64,000 nucleotides of DNA, from assembly GCA_033297205.1 (NCBI GenBank), contig MU859173.1, positions 1 to 64,000 on the forward strand, written 5' to 3'. Position 1 is the stretch's first letter; the number at the start of each line of letters is the position of its first letter. Under the pieces are notes generated by a model. That model made no database searches, had not been told where the DNA came from, and worked only from the letters and a program-made list of their open reading frames with translations. Below, in pieces: positions 37,601 to 49,005 of the stretch. The position numbers and the translations under genes were made by a program. The stretch comes from Pseudoneurospora amorphoporcata (Eukaryota; Ascomycota; Sordariomycetes; Sordariales; Sordariaceae).

Positions 37601-38946
37601 CCCTAGCCGCAGTGGCACCAGCGCAATGTGGGCACTCGGGCTGCCGACCAGCTAGAGTATCCGCCTGTCGCTCAGCTTCATCCCACGAGGCGGTCCGGGC
37701 GCAAACGAAGCATCGAAGCTCGGCTAGGGATCCGTGTAAGAAGACGCATTCGACACCGCGGTTGGGGGCGGCCGGCTGGGAGCATGAGTCCTGGTACAAA
37801 GCATCGGGTTGAGATGCTGCTGGTGGCTGTGAAGCTGGTGGTTGACTGGCTGGCGGGCAATCATTCTCCTTTTGTCCTTGGCTCGACGAGGGCCGGTCCT
37901 CTTCTTGGCTTCCACCTTGATCTGCAGCATCTTTGGGCCGGCCACCCGCAGGCTTTCGCGTTGAAAAGCGGTAGCGGCTGCCGGCACCGAGTTCGAGGGA
38001 CGTGGCCAGACCCACACGCTCCTCGAGTTGGTCGATGTTTTGTGTGTAGCAACGGACCAGTTTTCTGCTGTCACGGAGGACACTGACAAAGTGGTGGCTC
38101 GTTGTTGGTTCGGCGGCGCGGACCTTTTGGCGGAGATTGGTGGCGAAGGTGTAAAAAACCGAGGTCTTGACGGGACACGACCAGATCTGGGCATCAAACA
38201 GATCCTTGCCCTTCATGTTTGGTAGGGTGTTTTTGGACGATTGGGACGTGAGGAGAGGTGTGGATGCGGACGAGGGATCTTGGCTGTCGGAATCAGACGA
38301 GACACTGTCGCTGCGGGATGAGCGCGAGGTTGAGCTGTCGCGGAAGGGATCGAGGAGAACGGGCGGCGGCGAGGACAAGGGAGAGGAGCATAGCCCGCGG
38401 TCATGGCGCAGGTGGGAAAAGTCGAGGGTCGGCGGAGAGGATGGGAACTGAAGAGGCCGGTCCGAGGGTTCTCCATTGTTGCCCGTCACCTTGGACGAGG
38501 GCGTCGTGACTTGGGTAGAGTTATTGTCCTTGCCGTCGTCTATTGTATCGTTCTCTGGTGTACTAGTAGTTGCGACTTGGATAGTCTCGCCCACGTCGTT
38601 GGCCTCTCGAGGGTCGAGTCTGGGTCGCTTCGGCGGTCGATCGGACGTCTCGGGTTCTTGGGAAGCGTCCTGCTTGGCCTCGGCGGCGGCGTCGAACTGG
38701 GCTTGGATCAAAGAGTATAGGCCATTTTCAGATCGAAAGTCCTGTAGTGTGTTAAGAGAGCCATTAGCGGGAGAGGAAGGGCGCCTTTGTTTGGCTGGGT
38801 GTTGTTGACTGTTTACTCACGGGAATGCCCGAGTTGGTGCTGATTCCAGCGCCGGTGATGACCACGACCTTCCTGGCCTTGTAGAGGGCATTGGCAATGT
38901 CCTGAAGCAGTGCTTCCGAGGTGGCTTCAACGTGGGTTGTAGGCAT
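34698..38946 (-). CDS. nst-4: Sirtuin (Hst3/Hst4-like NAD-dependent protein deacetylase) with very long disordered tail
   Basis: Exon 1 (38946-38821) and exon 2 (38741-34698), separated by a 79-nt GTGAGT intron, encode 1389 residues. The sirtuin core is clear: TGAGIS (31-36) and DFRSENGLY bind NAD; YTQNIDQLEERVGL is the NID motif; the catalytic His is in CVFLHGSL, about residue 378; the zinc-binding pairs CFVC and CPHC follow; LGTSMRVHGLK and VFVNFT close the fold. An acidic/Ser-rich stretch is inserted between the NID motif and the catalytic His, as in fungal Hst3/Hst4 proteins, which deacetylate histone H3 K56 and support genome stability and silencing in the nucleus. The last roughly 850 residues are charged, then Gln/Pro-rich, and likely disordered. 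The symbol follows my memory of the Neurospora sirtuin set; the family assignment is sure, the paralogue less so. Confidence 0.9.
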
Positions 38947-40539
38947 GGTCGGTCGTAGGTATATATATGGTGGTGGTGGTGGTTTGTTATAGGTTGTTGT
39001 CCTTCAGACCAACAGCCACCAGGACGACTGGACAACAGGCACGGTCGTCCAGCGGGTGCGCGTGTGATGGCAAAGGGATCCCAAGATTACAGCGTCATTG
39101 CTTGGTAGGTCGTGGTGGTTGGGCATGTAGGCAATGGCTCGTCTGTGGTTGTGGTGGTGTTGCTCTTTTGTCCTTTTCTCTCTGGGCAGACAACCGAACC
39201 TAACGCGTCTGGAATATCCAAGGTATCGATGTTTGACGCTGGCCTGGCAGAGGACGCGCTCGTGGACTCGACAAGGTAATGGCGGGAGAACCCTCTTCTG
39301 GTTGGGGTTCACATCGATTGATGGGTTGTGTGTGTTTGGTTGTAAGGAACCGACCCTGACAATGACAATGCCCGTTGTTCTGTAGAATCTTTTGTTGACT
39401 CTGTTCCTTGTGTGGTCAAAGTGGATGTGGACGACATGTGGATCGCGGCCGTTAGTGGACATGAGCAGACGGCGTGCTGATGGTCCCCCCCGAAGCCGCT
39501 GTAAACACTCTTCCTACAGCGCCTTTGAGTCAGTCATGACGCGGGGGCTCCACTTTAGCATGGTTCCATTCTTCAGTGGCCCAGCCGCCAGAACATCACA
39601 TCCGGGCCGTGCACTGGACCCCTCGCCCGGACTGTTTTATGGACAGGAGGCTGGGTCATCCGCCGGCTTGGCGCCTGCCTGCCGGAATCACGGGCCCGGA
39701 CTTGACGGCCGGGCTACAAGTCAACCCGGGCGGCTTATCACATGTCCTTTCCATTTCTTCTTTTAACATCTTTCTTCCAAAATGTTTTTGGCTGCCCCTG
39801 CCCCTCTACCTTCCAACCACACAATCTTGGCAAGACACCTCCATGTCGTGGTTTCAACATCAAGAACAGCGGCAAACAAAGAGTAAATAAGGTAAGTACG
39901 CACCGAATAACCGTGACAACACCGATTGCCGTCGTCGCGCCCTATGCATCCGATGACATAATTCGGGCTGAGAATCTCCGTCGAGTGCCCATACGACAAG
40001 GCTGAGACTGATCTTTTTTTGCAAAAACACTTCCCCTTCCGATTCCCAAGTATATGGACCAAGGTTTGGTATTTACGACGACGAAGCCCAGCTGAGGGCA
40101 TGTTTGTTGACATACAGGGGGGTTGCTGCAGCAACTAGATTACCTTACATACATATCACGATAATCTCATAACCCCGGCTTGGCAACCGATGTCGACTTA
40201 GTTACAGCCTTGTTGAAAAGGGGAGACACTACCTACCTATAGGGGGGAATCACGAAACAACAACCTTGGATCAAGTTCGTAGAAATCTCCCGAGCAGACA
40301 TATCATAATTGGATATAATGTGCTGGATGCTAGGTACTCTCTTTCATTCCCGTCATTTTGGAAGTCGCTGAGCTTATTAATGCCCTCGCTCCATCCCGGT
40401 CTCCCATCAGCTGAGCCTTACAGCTTTACTAGGTACACACGCATTGACCCAGCAGTCTATTCTAAAGCTCATCGTTCGTCATGATCCCATACAAACCTAG
40501 GTACAATAGCCATCCCGTCCCTCCGCCCTCGGGGGCCAT
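38947..40539. other. Intergenic region upstream of the sirtuin gene
   Basis: No gene is supported. It contains the sirtuin promoter and 5' leader at the left, and the 3' region of the dehydrogenase gene at the right. Open frames on both strands lack recognisable domains. Confidence 0.5.
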
Positions 40540-41363
40540 TCAATACCCCTCCTTCTTACTAACCTCATTAACCAACCCCTCCCCCCTGCCCAACCTCCCC
40601 AGATTCTCCTCCAATATCGCCAGCACCCGTTCATTATACCTCGTCGACGCCCCACTAACATGCGGCGTGAGAATCACATTCCTGGTGCTCCACAACCGGT
40701 GACCATCCGGCAACGGTTCCGGGTCCGTAACATCCAGCGCCGCGCCGCGTATCAGCCCGCCCTCAAGCGCATCGATCAGATCATCCGTGTGAATCACGGG
40801 CCCGCGCGCAATGTTGGACACAAACGTCCTGCCTCTGGGCTCGCCGTGCCCGGTTGTTTCGTCCACGAACGTCACCGGGGGTGAAGAGTTGTACAGGACC
40901 TCAAACTCTTCTTTGCCGAGCAGGTGCTTCGTACCGGGGGTAAGCGGTGTTGACACCACCAGCAGATCCAACCCGCTTCCCAGAAACCTGTGCAAGTCCT
41001 CCTTGCTGCGACCAGAGAACCACCGAGACGGAAACACGCCCTCGGGATCTCCCATGCCCACGGGGGCCCATCCGCCGTCTTTGCGTGACTCCGGGGTCGG
41101 GCGAGCGTGCAGCGTGTATGCGTGCACGCGCATGCCCATGGCTACGGCCAGACGGGCCGTCTGGCGGCCGATGGCGCCGTACCCCAAGATGCCGACGGTT
41201 TTGGCCGTGGCGTCCTCGATGGAGTCGAAGTGGCCGCGGGACCAGTGCGCTTGTTTCTGCAGGTTGAGGTAGTGCGGGAGCCGGTGGTTGAAGGAAAGGT
41301 AAGTGAGGAGGACCCATTCCGAGATTTGGGGGCTGTTGTTGCTTGTCAGTTTTTTTTCTTTTT

Positions 41364-41394
<31 letters not shown>

Positions 41395-41883
41395 CTCTAG
41401 GTAAGCTGGACATGGATATCGGAAGGGGGAAGTCAAGGTGGCATATGATGGATGGGATTGAAGAAAAAGGAGAACAAGAAAACAAACAAACCCATGAACC
41501 CCATTAGCAGTACAAAACTCCACCTCCTCTCTCTCCCTAAAAAGCGGATGATCCAAAATATGGTTCGCCCCCGCGCTGATGAGCTGAACATACTGCAGCT
41601 TCGGCGCATCTTTCGGTTGGGGCAGGTACGTGAAGGTCAAGAGGATGGTGACATGTTTCCACTGCTCGATCGGGAACGGAGAAGAGCTCTCGGATCCGGG
41701 TTGGGTCCATTCGGATTGGGGTGGAGCGTGGTATTCAACCACCAAGTCGGGAAACTTTTGCTGGAGAGAGGCGATGTAGTTCGGTGGAGGAGCCCATGGG
41801 GTGAGGATGACGAGTTTGTGGTCTTTGAGGGTTGGGTTGTTTTTGGTTTCATCATCGAACTTTGGGACTTTGATGAGTGTCAT
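40540..41883 (-). CDS. D-isomer-specific 2-hydroxyacid dehydrogenase
   Basis: Exons 41883-41492 and 41332-40540 encode 394 residues; the 159-nt intron has a GTTTGT donor and CAG acceptor and contains a long T-rich run (about 41350-41396). The nucleotide-binding motif is GYGAIGRQTA (about 181-190). The catalytic triad of the family is visible: Arg in VSNIARG, the acidic residue in LDVTDPEPLP and His in LTPHVSGAS. It should be a cytosolic NAD(P)H-dependent enzyme interconverting a 2-keto acid and a D-2-hydroxy acid; the substrate (glyoxylate, hydroxypyruvate or a phosphoglycerate-like acid) cannot be told. The start at 41883 is the first ATG; the frame upstream opens only with GTG. The intron happens to keep the frame open, so an unspliced reading would look like a longer protein. 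Confidence 0.9.
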
Positions 41884-42195
41884 TGTGACGACCTTGCTCT
41901 GGTTGCCGTGGTGTTGATGTTGATATATCCGTATCCCTTTTGGCTGGATAGTGATGATGTTGATGAGAAAGGATAAAGAATACCCCAAACTCACGACGGA
42001 AAACACTCGGGCGACATCGGCGTCGGTGTTACCCCAGCCCGGTAGTGCGATGCGGGGTTAGTCTGGCGCTATCTACAGTGGTCTCGGCATTATCTCCGAT
42101 GGGAGAACGAGCCGAGGTTCATCTTTGTACCTTGATTAGGAGTCTTTTTGGGTTTAATTGGCTATGTTCAGTCATCCAAGCCGTCTTGTTCGTCG

Positions 42196-42226
<31 letters not shown>

Positions 42227-42704
42227 CTTTTCTTTTTTGTTTTTTGTTGACGTAAGGGTCGAAATTGTTATCATTGGCATCGCCTCAACATTGGAGTGTT
42301 TGGTCCACACTGACCATAAAAGTGAAGTTCTAAGCTTCAACCACTTCACCGAATTTAACCCCGTTTTCAACGTGACAAGCCCACCTCAAGCATAACTGTC
42401 ACAGACAAGAAGGGCTGTGATGAGTTCTAACTTTGTTGATTACGCATTGCATCTAGCCTGTTGAAAAGAATACTGGCAAATTCAAATAACTCCAAGCCAC
42501 CCGTACACCCATACCCGCGAACCATTGTGCCTTGTCTTGTCCATTGTTCGAAGGATCTTCATCATCCATGACCCGTCCGTCATTCCCCAATCTGTATCAT
42601 CCATCAATCCGTCCGTACTGTATCCCGGAACTGTCATCCTTGTCCCCAACCCAACCTGATTTCTCGTTCCAAAGTCTTAACCTGTCTCGAATGGACAAAC
42701 CTAT
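41884..42704. other. Intergenic region with T homopolymer
   Basis: The stretch lies between the dehydrogenase start and the glutamine synthetase stop. It holds a run of about 29 T near 42198-42226 followed by T-rich sequence. No gene is supported. Confidence 0.5.
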
Positions 42705-44387
42705 CTAAGCCTCAACCGCATCATCGTCGATCGCACCGAAGCAGGTTTCCACTGTAAACAAATGTCAGCATCCCATCAAGGAAACAAAGAAGAGGACGAT
42801 AAGAGAGGAGGGCAAACGTACTGATAATGCCAGTAATGGAATAAGGATCCGCGTTGGAAGCAGGACGACGATCCTCAAAGTAACCGTAACCCTTTGCCGC
42901 GCACTCGCGAGGGATACGAATGGACGCGCCACGGTTGGCCACGCCGTAGGTGAAGGTGTCGATGGCGCCCGTCTCGTGACGGCCCGTGAGACGCTTCTCG
43001 TTGCCTTCGCCGTAGACTGTGTTTCCCCTCTTTGTTAGCCTTGATCACTGTCGAGACAAATCGGGCAAACTCACCAGCAATATGCTCCTTGTGCCTTCCT
43101 TCCAACTTCTTGATCGCCGCCTCGATATACTTCATGCCGCCCTCCTCCCTCATCGCGGCCGTCGAAAAGTTGGAGTGCAGACCGGCACCGTTCCAGTCGC
43201 CAGGGATGGGCTTGGGATCGACCGACACCTTGGCGGCGAACTCCTCGGCTACGCGGTGCAGCAGAAAGCGGGCGAGCCAGAGCTGGTCACCCATTTCGAT
43301 GCCGACGCAGGGGCCGACTTGGAACTCCCATTGGGCAGGCATGACTTCGGCATTGGTTCCCGAGATCTTGATGCCGGCGTAGAGGCAGGCGCGGTAGTGC
43401 GCTTCGACAATATCGCGCTGGACGACCTTGCCGGCGCCAACACCGCAGTAGTAAGGACCTTGGGGGGCGGGGTAGCCTGCGTACATGTTGTTAGTGTCTG
43501 TCTGCACATGGCATGACGTGGATGGGCCGATGGATGGAAAGGGCATACCGTTTTGAGGCCAACCGTAGGGACGATCGTTCATATCGAGGAGGGTGTATTC
43601 TTGCTCGAGACCGAACCAAGGCTCGTGCTTGGCGTGAAGCTCCATGAGCTTGGCGCACTCGTGGCGGTGGTTGTACTTGTTGGGAGTGCCATCAGCATCC
43701 CAGCATTCGGCAAGAACGAGGATGTCTGCATGCGGTTAGCCATGTGCAGTCAGAGGCGTAAGATGAGCGCTGCTGGTGGCTTACTGTTGGGAGGACGGAA
43801 AGGATCCGGGTACACGGCGACGGGCTTCCTGCACGGGTCATGGTGGTCAGTACCTGATGTTCCCTGTCTCATCATCATCAGGCGGATTCGGCTTACAAGT
43901 AAACGTCCGAGTCCTCACCAGGGGCTTGGCCTGTTGAGCTGCCGTCAAAGTTCCAGATGGGGAGCTCCTCGGGCTTGTACTGGCCCTCTGCCTTTTCATC
44001 GAGCGTCTGTTTATTGTGATCAAGTTAGCTTCGGGCTTTCGATTCGGTCAACTCCTCCCAATTGCTGGTGAGATGGGCGGTGGTCTGATCCCGAGCAGGG
44101 GTGCGATAAGACGGATCAAGACGTACGCGAGACTTGGAGCGGGTGTTGCCTGTAGGTATGACAGTCTGTTAGTTTGACCTCTTGATGTTCATTCTGGTGG
44201 AATTGTACATACCCTCAGCATCGATCCAGATGTACTCAGCCATGACTGTTTACAAGTATCAGTTTTTGCTTGTGTAGGGATACCTCTAGGTAAACGCACT
44301 CTTGCCGCGCTGGTCAAGATCGCGGAACTTGGCCAAGCCGGCGGCATTGGAGGCGAAGGACTCCTTGGTAGACTGTGTTTGATCCAT
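42705..44387 (-). CDS. gln: Glutamine synthetase, eukaryotic type II
   Basis: Nine exons (44387-44300, 44245-44213, 44149-44127, 44006-43897, 43828-43785, 43725-43549, 43476-43075, 43016-42822, 42751-42705) give 372 residues, the normal length of fungal enzymes. All eight introns are 54-120 nt with standard signals. The N-terminal grasp domain has AEYIWIDAEG and NFDGSSTGQAPGEDSD; the catalytic domain has ECWDADGTPNKYNHR, EQEYTLL, GPYYCGVG, GDWNGAGLHSNFST, NRGASIRIPR and DRRPASNADPY, carrying the metal, glutamate and ATP ligands. It ends CFGAIDDDAVEA. The enzyme condenses ammonium and glutamate using ATP, forming decameric rings. Neurospora has more than one such gene; I do not know which paralogue this is. 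Confidence 0.95.
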
Positions 44388-46502
44388 CTTGTTAACTTGT
44401 GTGTTCCTTGGTTGTTTGGTTTGTGAAGTTTGGGATAATCCAAAATCCACTGGTTTTAATGGAGCGGTGACGAACCATTGTGTCGTAAGTATTAGGTCTG
44501 TAATGGTAGTAGGTATAGTATGATGTCGCAAAGTCCAAACACCTCGCCAGCCTTTGCAGTAGTCGCAAGTCGCAGTCGCAATAACAAAAAGGCAATCACG
44601 TTCCAAATCTTGAACGTGTTCAAAACCTTGGTGAGGAGAACAAAGAAGGAGGACGAGGAGGGGAGAGTGAGAGAGAAAAAGACGGCGCGCGCGAATGTAG
44701 CGACGGGAACGGTCAAAGATAAGGAATTCGCTTCAGCAGTATGCGATGCGGTCTGAAAAGCGAGATACTGCGCCAGCGTATGTAGCTCGTAACTTTGACG
44801 TTCTCATCCGATCCCGTCCGAACATGTTTTACTGTATCTATCTTGGTCTGGAACTTTTTAGGCGCGGTCGCCGGTTGTGTGAGGGGTCCGTTTGGAGATA
44901 AGGGACGGGGATTGAATGGAAAGCAGAAAAGGTACCTCCAGTCGGGTCACTCTGTTTTTCTTCCATGAAATGGTACGTACCCTGATGACAGATGGTTGCC
45001 TTCCCTTCCCCCTGGCGTCCCCATTCCATTCTACCGCCCACACCGTCAGAATTCAGAAAACCCATCCCAGTGGGGAAGGCGCCCGGGCAGTGAGGTGGCA
45101 CGCTACTACGCTGTTGACCTCGGATCTCCCGCCGTGGGATGCACATGTTTGTATTCTGACTTTTAGTGTTTCCTCTATAATTCCATCCCCTTCCTTTCCC
45201 AGAATAGAGTTGCGTATTCGTCTTCCAATTGTGTCCGTTCATTGTTCTCTCATTCTCCTTTCCACATCACCTCAAAGAAAACCCGTACCCGCTATCCGCC
45301 ACCGCCACCACGCCGCCTGACACTCTCGGTACACTTGACCCTTCTACACACCCTTTCACCTTCTTCAGCCTACCTACTAGATACCTACCAGGTATCAACT
45401 CCCTATCTATCATTTCCCACCACCCGACCCGACCCCATTGGCCACTGCATAACTTTCCAAGTTGTTATCCAATCTCATGACGGACGGAATCAGGCTCAGC
45501 TTGATGCCAGTGGCTGTCGGCTGATGGGCGCGCGCTGAGGTGCCCCTGCCCCTCGAGGCCCCCTGCTATCTGCTATCATTCATAGACTGCGGGGGGGGGG
45601 GGGGGGGTGCACTGGACACCCGCTGCAGCTGGAATGAATTAGTCCAACAAAACGTGGGGATCCCCCAGTGCTAAACGGTTAAAGGTTAATGAATGACAGA
45701 AATTTTTATTCGTTANNNNNNNNNNGGGGGCGGGGGGGGCCGGCGGCGGCGCCCCCGCCGGCCCCCCCCCCCCCCCCCGCCCCCCCCCCCCCCCGGCCCC
45801 GGGGCGGGGGGGGGGGGGGGGGGGGCCCCCCCCTGCACTGGACACCCGCTGCAGCTGGAATGAATGAGTGCAGAGACACGTGGGGCTCCGCCTTTGCTTA
45901 TCGTTGACATGTTATTGGATGAACGAATTTGTTCGTCGTTTAATGAAAGACAAAAAGTTGGAAAAAAAAGAAGTCGTTCCTGTTCAGTTGGAAGCTGTGC
46001 CGAATCACCGGGCTATACCCACAAGTCTTCGCACTTCTTTGCAGACGGGGTAGGGGAATCTCTTTGCCTTGTCCTGCAGAATTAATGAGGAGCACAGCGG
46101 GGTTTTCCTTGTCCTTCCCCGTGTCAGCCAAACGGATTTCAGGGCATGACGACTTGGGCTGAGGATCAAGAATGGGGGTACACACACACACACAGCCTGA
46201 GAGTCTGAGTGAGACAACCTTGAACCAAGACGGTGATTTGTCCGTCCGCTTGAAACAGAGTTCTGAGAAGGGGACATATACCTACGACTAGGTACATAGC
46301 AGGATCAGATTGTCACCGTTGCCACCTCCACTCTCTGTCTGTCTCGAGGTTGCCTGTTTCAACCGTGACGAGCGTCACTCGAGCGAATGAGCAACAGCTA
46401 CTTGGTCAAGACGAGGTACCGGTTTGGCATCGCCATGATCCCATTCACATTTCTCCATCTATCTTGGCTTGGTAGTCACAAAGGCAGACCACACTCACTC
46501 AC
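44388..46502. other. Intergenic region containing an assembly gap
   Basis: This is the glutamine synthetase upstream region followed by the gap region and the 3' side of the TRIP4-like gene. Outside the gap area I see no gene. Confidence 0.55.
45590..45885. other. Assembly gap (10 N) in G/C homopolymers with duplicated flanks
   Basis: Ten N occupy 45716-45725. To the right is an implausible mosaic of long G and C runs up to 45833; a 17-nt G run lies near 45591-45607. A 52-bp segment occurs on both sides, 45608-45659 and 45834-45885, identical over its first 32 bases and then increasingly mismatched, as in low-quality read ends. The locus is probably present once and has been duplicated by failed closure. 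Confidence 0.8.
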
Positions 46503-48278
46503 TCAACCGCAAGCAGGCTCATCATCCCCACTCCCCATCGCATCCGTCTTTGTATCCTGCTGACTCCCGCTCCTTGCACCACCACGACCGTAAACCCCTC
46601 CATCCAAAATGACCGCCTCGTTATCATCCTGATCATCCTGCACCCTCCTCCACCTCGTACTCTTATCCCTCCTGCCTTCCAACTCGACCCCCTTTTCCTT
46701 TGTTTCTGCTTCATAAACCGGTTTAATCATGCCTCCCAACAACGGATTCTTGCTAAACGCACCACCACCGCTCGTCCTCTGCGCGGGCGCAACATGGTAT
46801 ACACTGGGCCCATCGTTTTCCTCAGCATCATCGGACTCGGGAGTAGCCGGTCTCTGCACCGTCGTCACTTTTCGGAGAACCTTCTTCCCCACAAGATCAA
46901 TGCTAACCACCTGCTGCCTCTTTTCGTATTCAGGACGGGCGTTCCACTCCATCTCCCGCATCAACTTCTGCTGCTTCTTCAGGGCCAAAGCCCTCTCCTC
47001 CGGTGAAGCCCACATGCTGCCTCCCATTGCGCTAACATCAAAGTCGGCCGCTTCGTCCCGCACCGTTGTGCGCTGAGCATTTTCCGCTTGAAAGTTTAAC
47101 AGCTTGTCACGCTGCTCGATGGCTTTTTGTTTGGCTGATTGCGCTTGCGCTTGTTGTGATTGTTGTTGTTGTTGTTGTTGCTTGGCAGCAGCTTCTTGTA
47201 AAGTAGGTGCATCCTCGTATTCGTCACCGTACCCCCTCGGTCGAGCAAACGGTTTCGGCACGGCTCCGACATCAGCCTTTCTGTTGGCTGCGCGGTCGGC
47301 TGCCATTTTCTCCCGGCCGCGCTCGGCTTTGAGTTCTTTGATCATTTGCTGGATTTCGGATGGGGAGAGCAACGGGTGGTTGCAGAAGGTGCAAGGGCCC
47401 AGACCTTCTTTGACGCAAATGACTTTGCCGCAGTTTAGACAGTTCGGAGCGGCGGCCAAGAGGGGATGGCGGGCTGCGACGCAGTTGCATCGGCGCGAGG
47501 CGATGCCCGAGGCCGAGTTGGACGTGTGTGTCGGGTTGGTGGTTATTTCGAGTTGCCGGATCGCGTCGTCGAGGTCGGAGAGGGCGGTGGAGGCGCCGTG
47601 CATGGGGATGCCACCGGCGATGGAGATCTTGGTCGTGTTGGGTTTGCCATTACTAGGGCCCGGTGTCGAGGTTCGGGAAACGGGGTTGGACTTGGGCTTT
47701 GGCTTGCCTAGGTCGGATACTAATGTCCCATGGGCTGATGGTGGTGGTCGCGGTGTCGGCTGGGAGGGTTGTGTGGTAGGTTTTGGCGGTGGTGGCGGTT
47801 TGCTCGGCCCTCCCGCTTGCTCGTTCGATGGTGTTGCCGGCTTCGACTTGGCCGCTGCCGAGATGTATTCGAGATCCGCATCCTTCTTGTTGTAAGCCTT
47901 GGTCCCTGGTGCGAGGGCAAAGTTTGTGACTTGTCGAGAAGGTTGGGCTTGTAGTGGTGCCTTCTTTTTCTGGGGTTTGCGTTGGGTCTTGGGGACTCGA
48001 TCGACGTCTGAATTTGGAGCCGAGTTCTGTGCTGAGCTTGGTGCTGACGGTGTTCGGGCAGCAGAAGAAGACGGGGCAGGCGCTTTCGAGGGCGCTTTCG
48101 GGTCGGCGCGACGAGAGTTAAAGGTGGAGATGAAATCAATGACGGCGGGAGAGTCGCCGAGCAGGTTTGTAAAGTGGTCAATGGCTTCGGTCTTGGAGAG
48201 CGTCGAGGCGTAGTCTAGCACCTGCTTGAGGTCTTCGTCCGGCAGAGGGAGAAGCCGCGAGAGCTGTTGTTGCGACAT
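46503..48278 (-). CDS. TRIP4/ASC-1-like (Rqt4-like) zinc-finger protein
   Basis: A single exon encodes 591 residues. The N-terminal region (LLPLPDEDLKQVLDYASTLS and ...TNLLGDSPAVIDFISTFNSR) matches the start of TRIP4-family proteins. A Pro/Ser-rich linker follows. The diagnostic C2HC5 zinc finger is near residues 260-310: RRCNCVAARHPLL, NCLNCGKVIC and GPCTFCNHPLLS, followed by a charged helix. In yeast the homologue Rqt4 belongs to the complex that splits collided ribosomes; in animals TRIP4 belongs to the ASC-1 complex. A cytosolic role in ribosome quality control is inferred by family. I chose the ATG at 48278; the upstream frame offers only TTG. Confidence 0.88.
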   Translation of the reverse strand: MSQQQLSRLLPLPDEDLKQVLDYASTLSKTEAIDHFTNLLGDSPAVIDFISTFNSRRADPKAPSKAPAPSSSAARTPSAPSSAQNSAPNSDVDRVPKTQRKPQKKKAPLQAQPSRQVTNFALAPGTKAYNKKDADLEYISAAAKSKPATPSNEQAGGPSKPPPPPKPTTQPSQPTPRPPPSAHGTLVSDLGKPKPKSNPVSRTSTPGPSNGKPNTTKISIAGGIPMHGASTALSDLDDAIRQLEITTNPTHTSNSASGIASRRCNCVAARHPLLAAAPNCLNCGKVICVKEGLGPCTFCNHPLLSPSEIQQMIKELKAERGREKMAADRAANRKADVGAVPKPFARPRGYGDEYEDAPTLQEAAAKQQQQQQQSQQAQAQSAKQKAIEQRDKLLNFQAENAQRTTVRDEAADFDVSAMGGSMWASPEERALALKKQQKLMREMEWNARPEYEKRQQVVSIDLVGKKVLRKVTTVQRPATPESDDAEENDGPSVYHVAPAQRTSGGGAFSKNPLLGGMIKPVYEAETKEKGVELEGRRDKSTRWRRVQDDQDDNEAVILDGGVYGRGGARSGSQQDTKTDAMGSGDDEPACG

Positions 48279-49005
48279 GGGTTCTTGCTGCTGGACTGTG
48301 CTCGATAGATCGTAGGGCAAGGGTCTTGGTCGTTTATTCTGGGTTGAGCGAAATGTAGGAGCCCTCCGTCACCTATATTCGCCGAGTTTTGTTGTTGTAC
48401 GATGTCAACAGTAAACATTGAATCTTGGCCGACGGCGAGGCCAAGTTGGGAAAGCGGCGATAACGTAATCGTTGGCATGGTGGGGCTTACGGAATCTCCA
48501 ACTGTAAGCGCCACAAGTACGTTTTCTGTGGCTGACAGCTGGAGAAGGTGAGGCTGGTGAGTCCCGCTTTCAGGGCAGACACGGCCCGGCCCCGTTTGCT
48601 CCCCCGCAATGATCTCCGTTCTCGGGGCTCAATCCCGGACCTTCTTTCCCCGCATCATCAACTTTTCCCAATATCCTCCGATTTACCCACCAGAGAACCA
48701 ACCCTGGAGATCATCATCATAACTCGGGACATCAGGAACCCGCGGTGCAATAACTGGAATGCGACCACGATAGCCAATCTACGCCAATGAATTCTTCTCG
48801 AGTGGAACAGACACTATGGCAGCACTTCGCTACCGGCTCTCCATTGCCGGCTGCCGGTGTGTCGACGGAACGATACCGCGCAGAGGATACCAAAGGTCGC
48901 CTCAAAGGTCCACGATAGTGATAACGGAAAGGTACTCTACGAGTCTACGTTTGCGATATAAGCCGGCCTCGCCATTTGTCTCTCCAACATGTCTTCAATT
49001 CCAGG
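48279..49005. other. Intergenic region upstream of the TRIP4-like gene
   Basis: This must hold the promoter of the TRIP4-like gene on the minus strand and the sequence upstream of the GH7 relic. No gene or repeat is supported. Confidence 0.5.

Noticed and set aside
41333..41491. Lys-rich internal segment of a longer dehydrogenase
   Set aside because: This is an intron that happens to stay open; splicing restores the continuous family sequence GVHGPQISEW.
45639..45910. Gly/Pro-rich frames around the N run
   Set aside because: They are translations of the artefactual G/C homopolymers at the assembly gap.
47104..47895. A 263-codon frame on the plus strand in the TRIP4-like gene
   Set aside because: It has no recognised domain, and the minus strand carries the C2HC5 zinc finger in the same segment.
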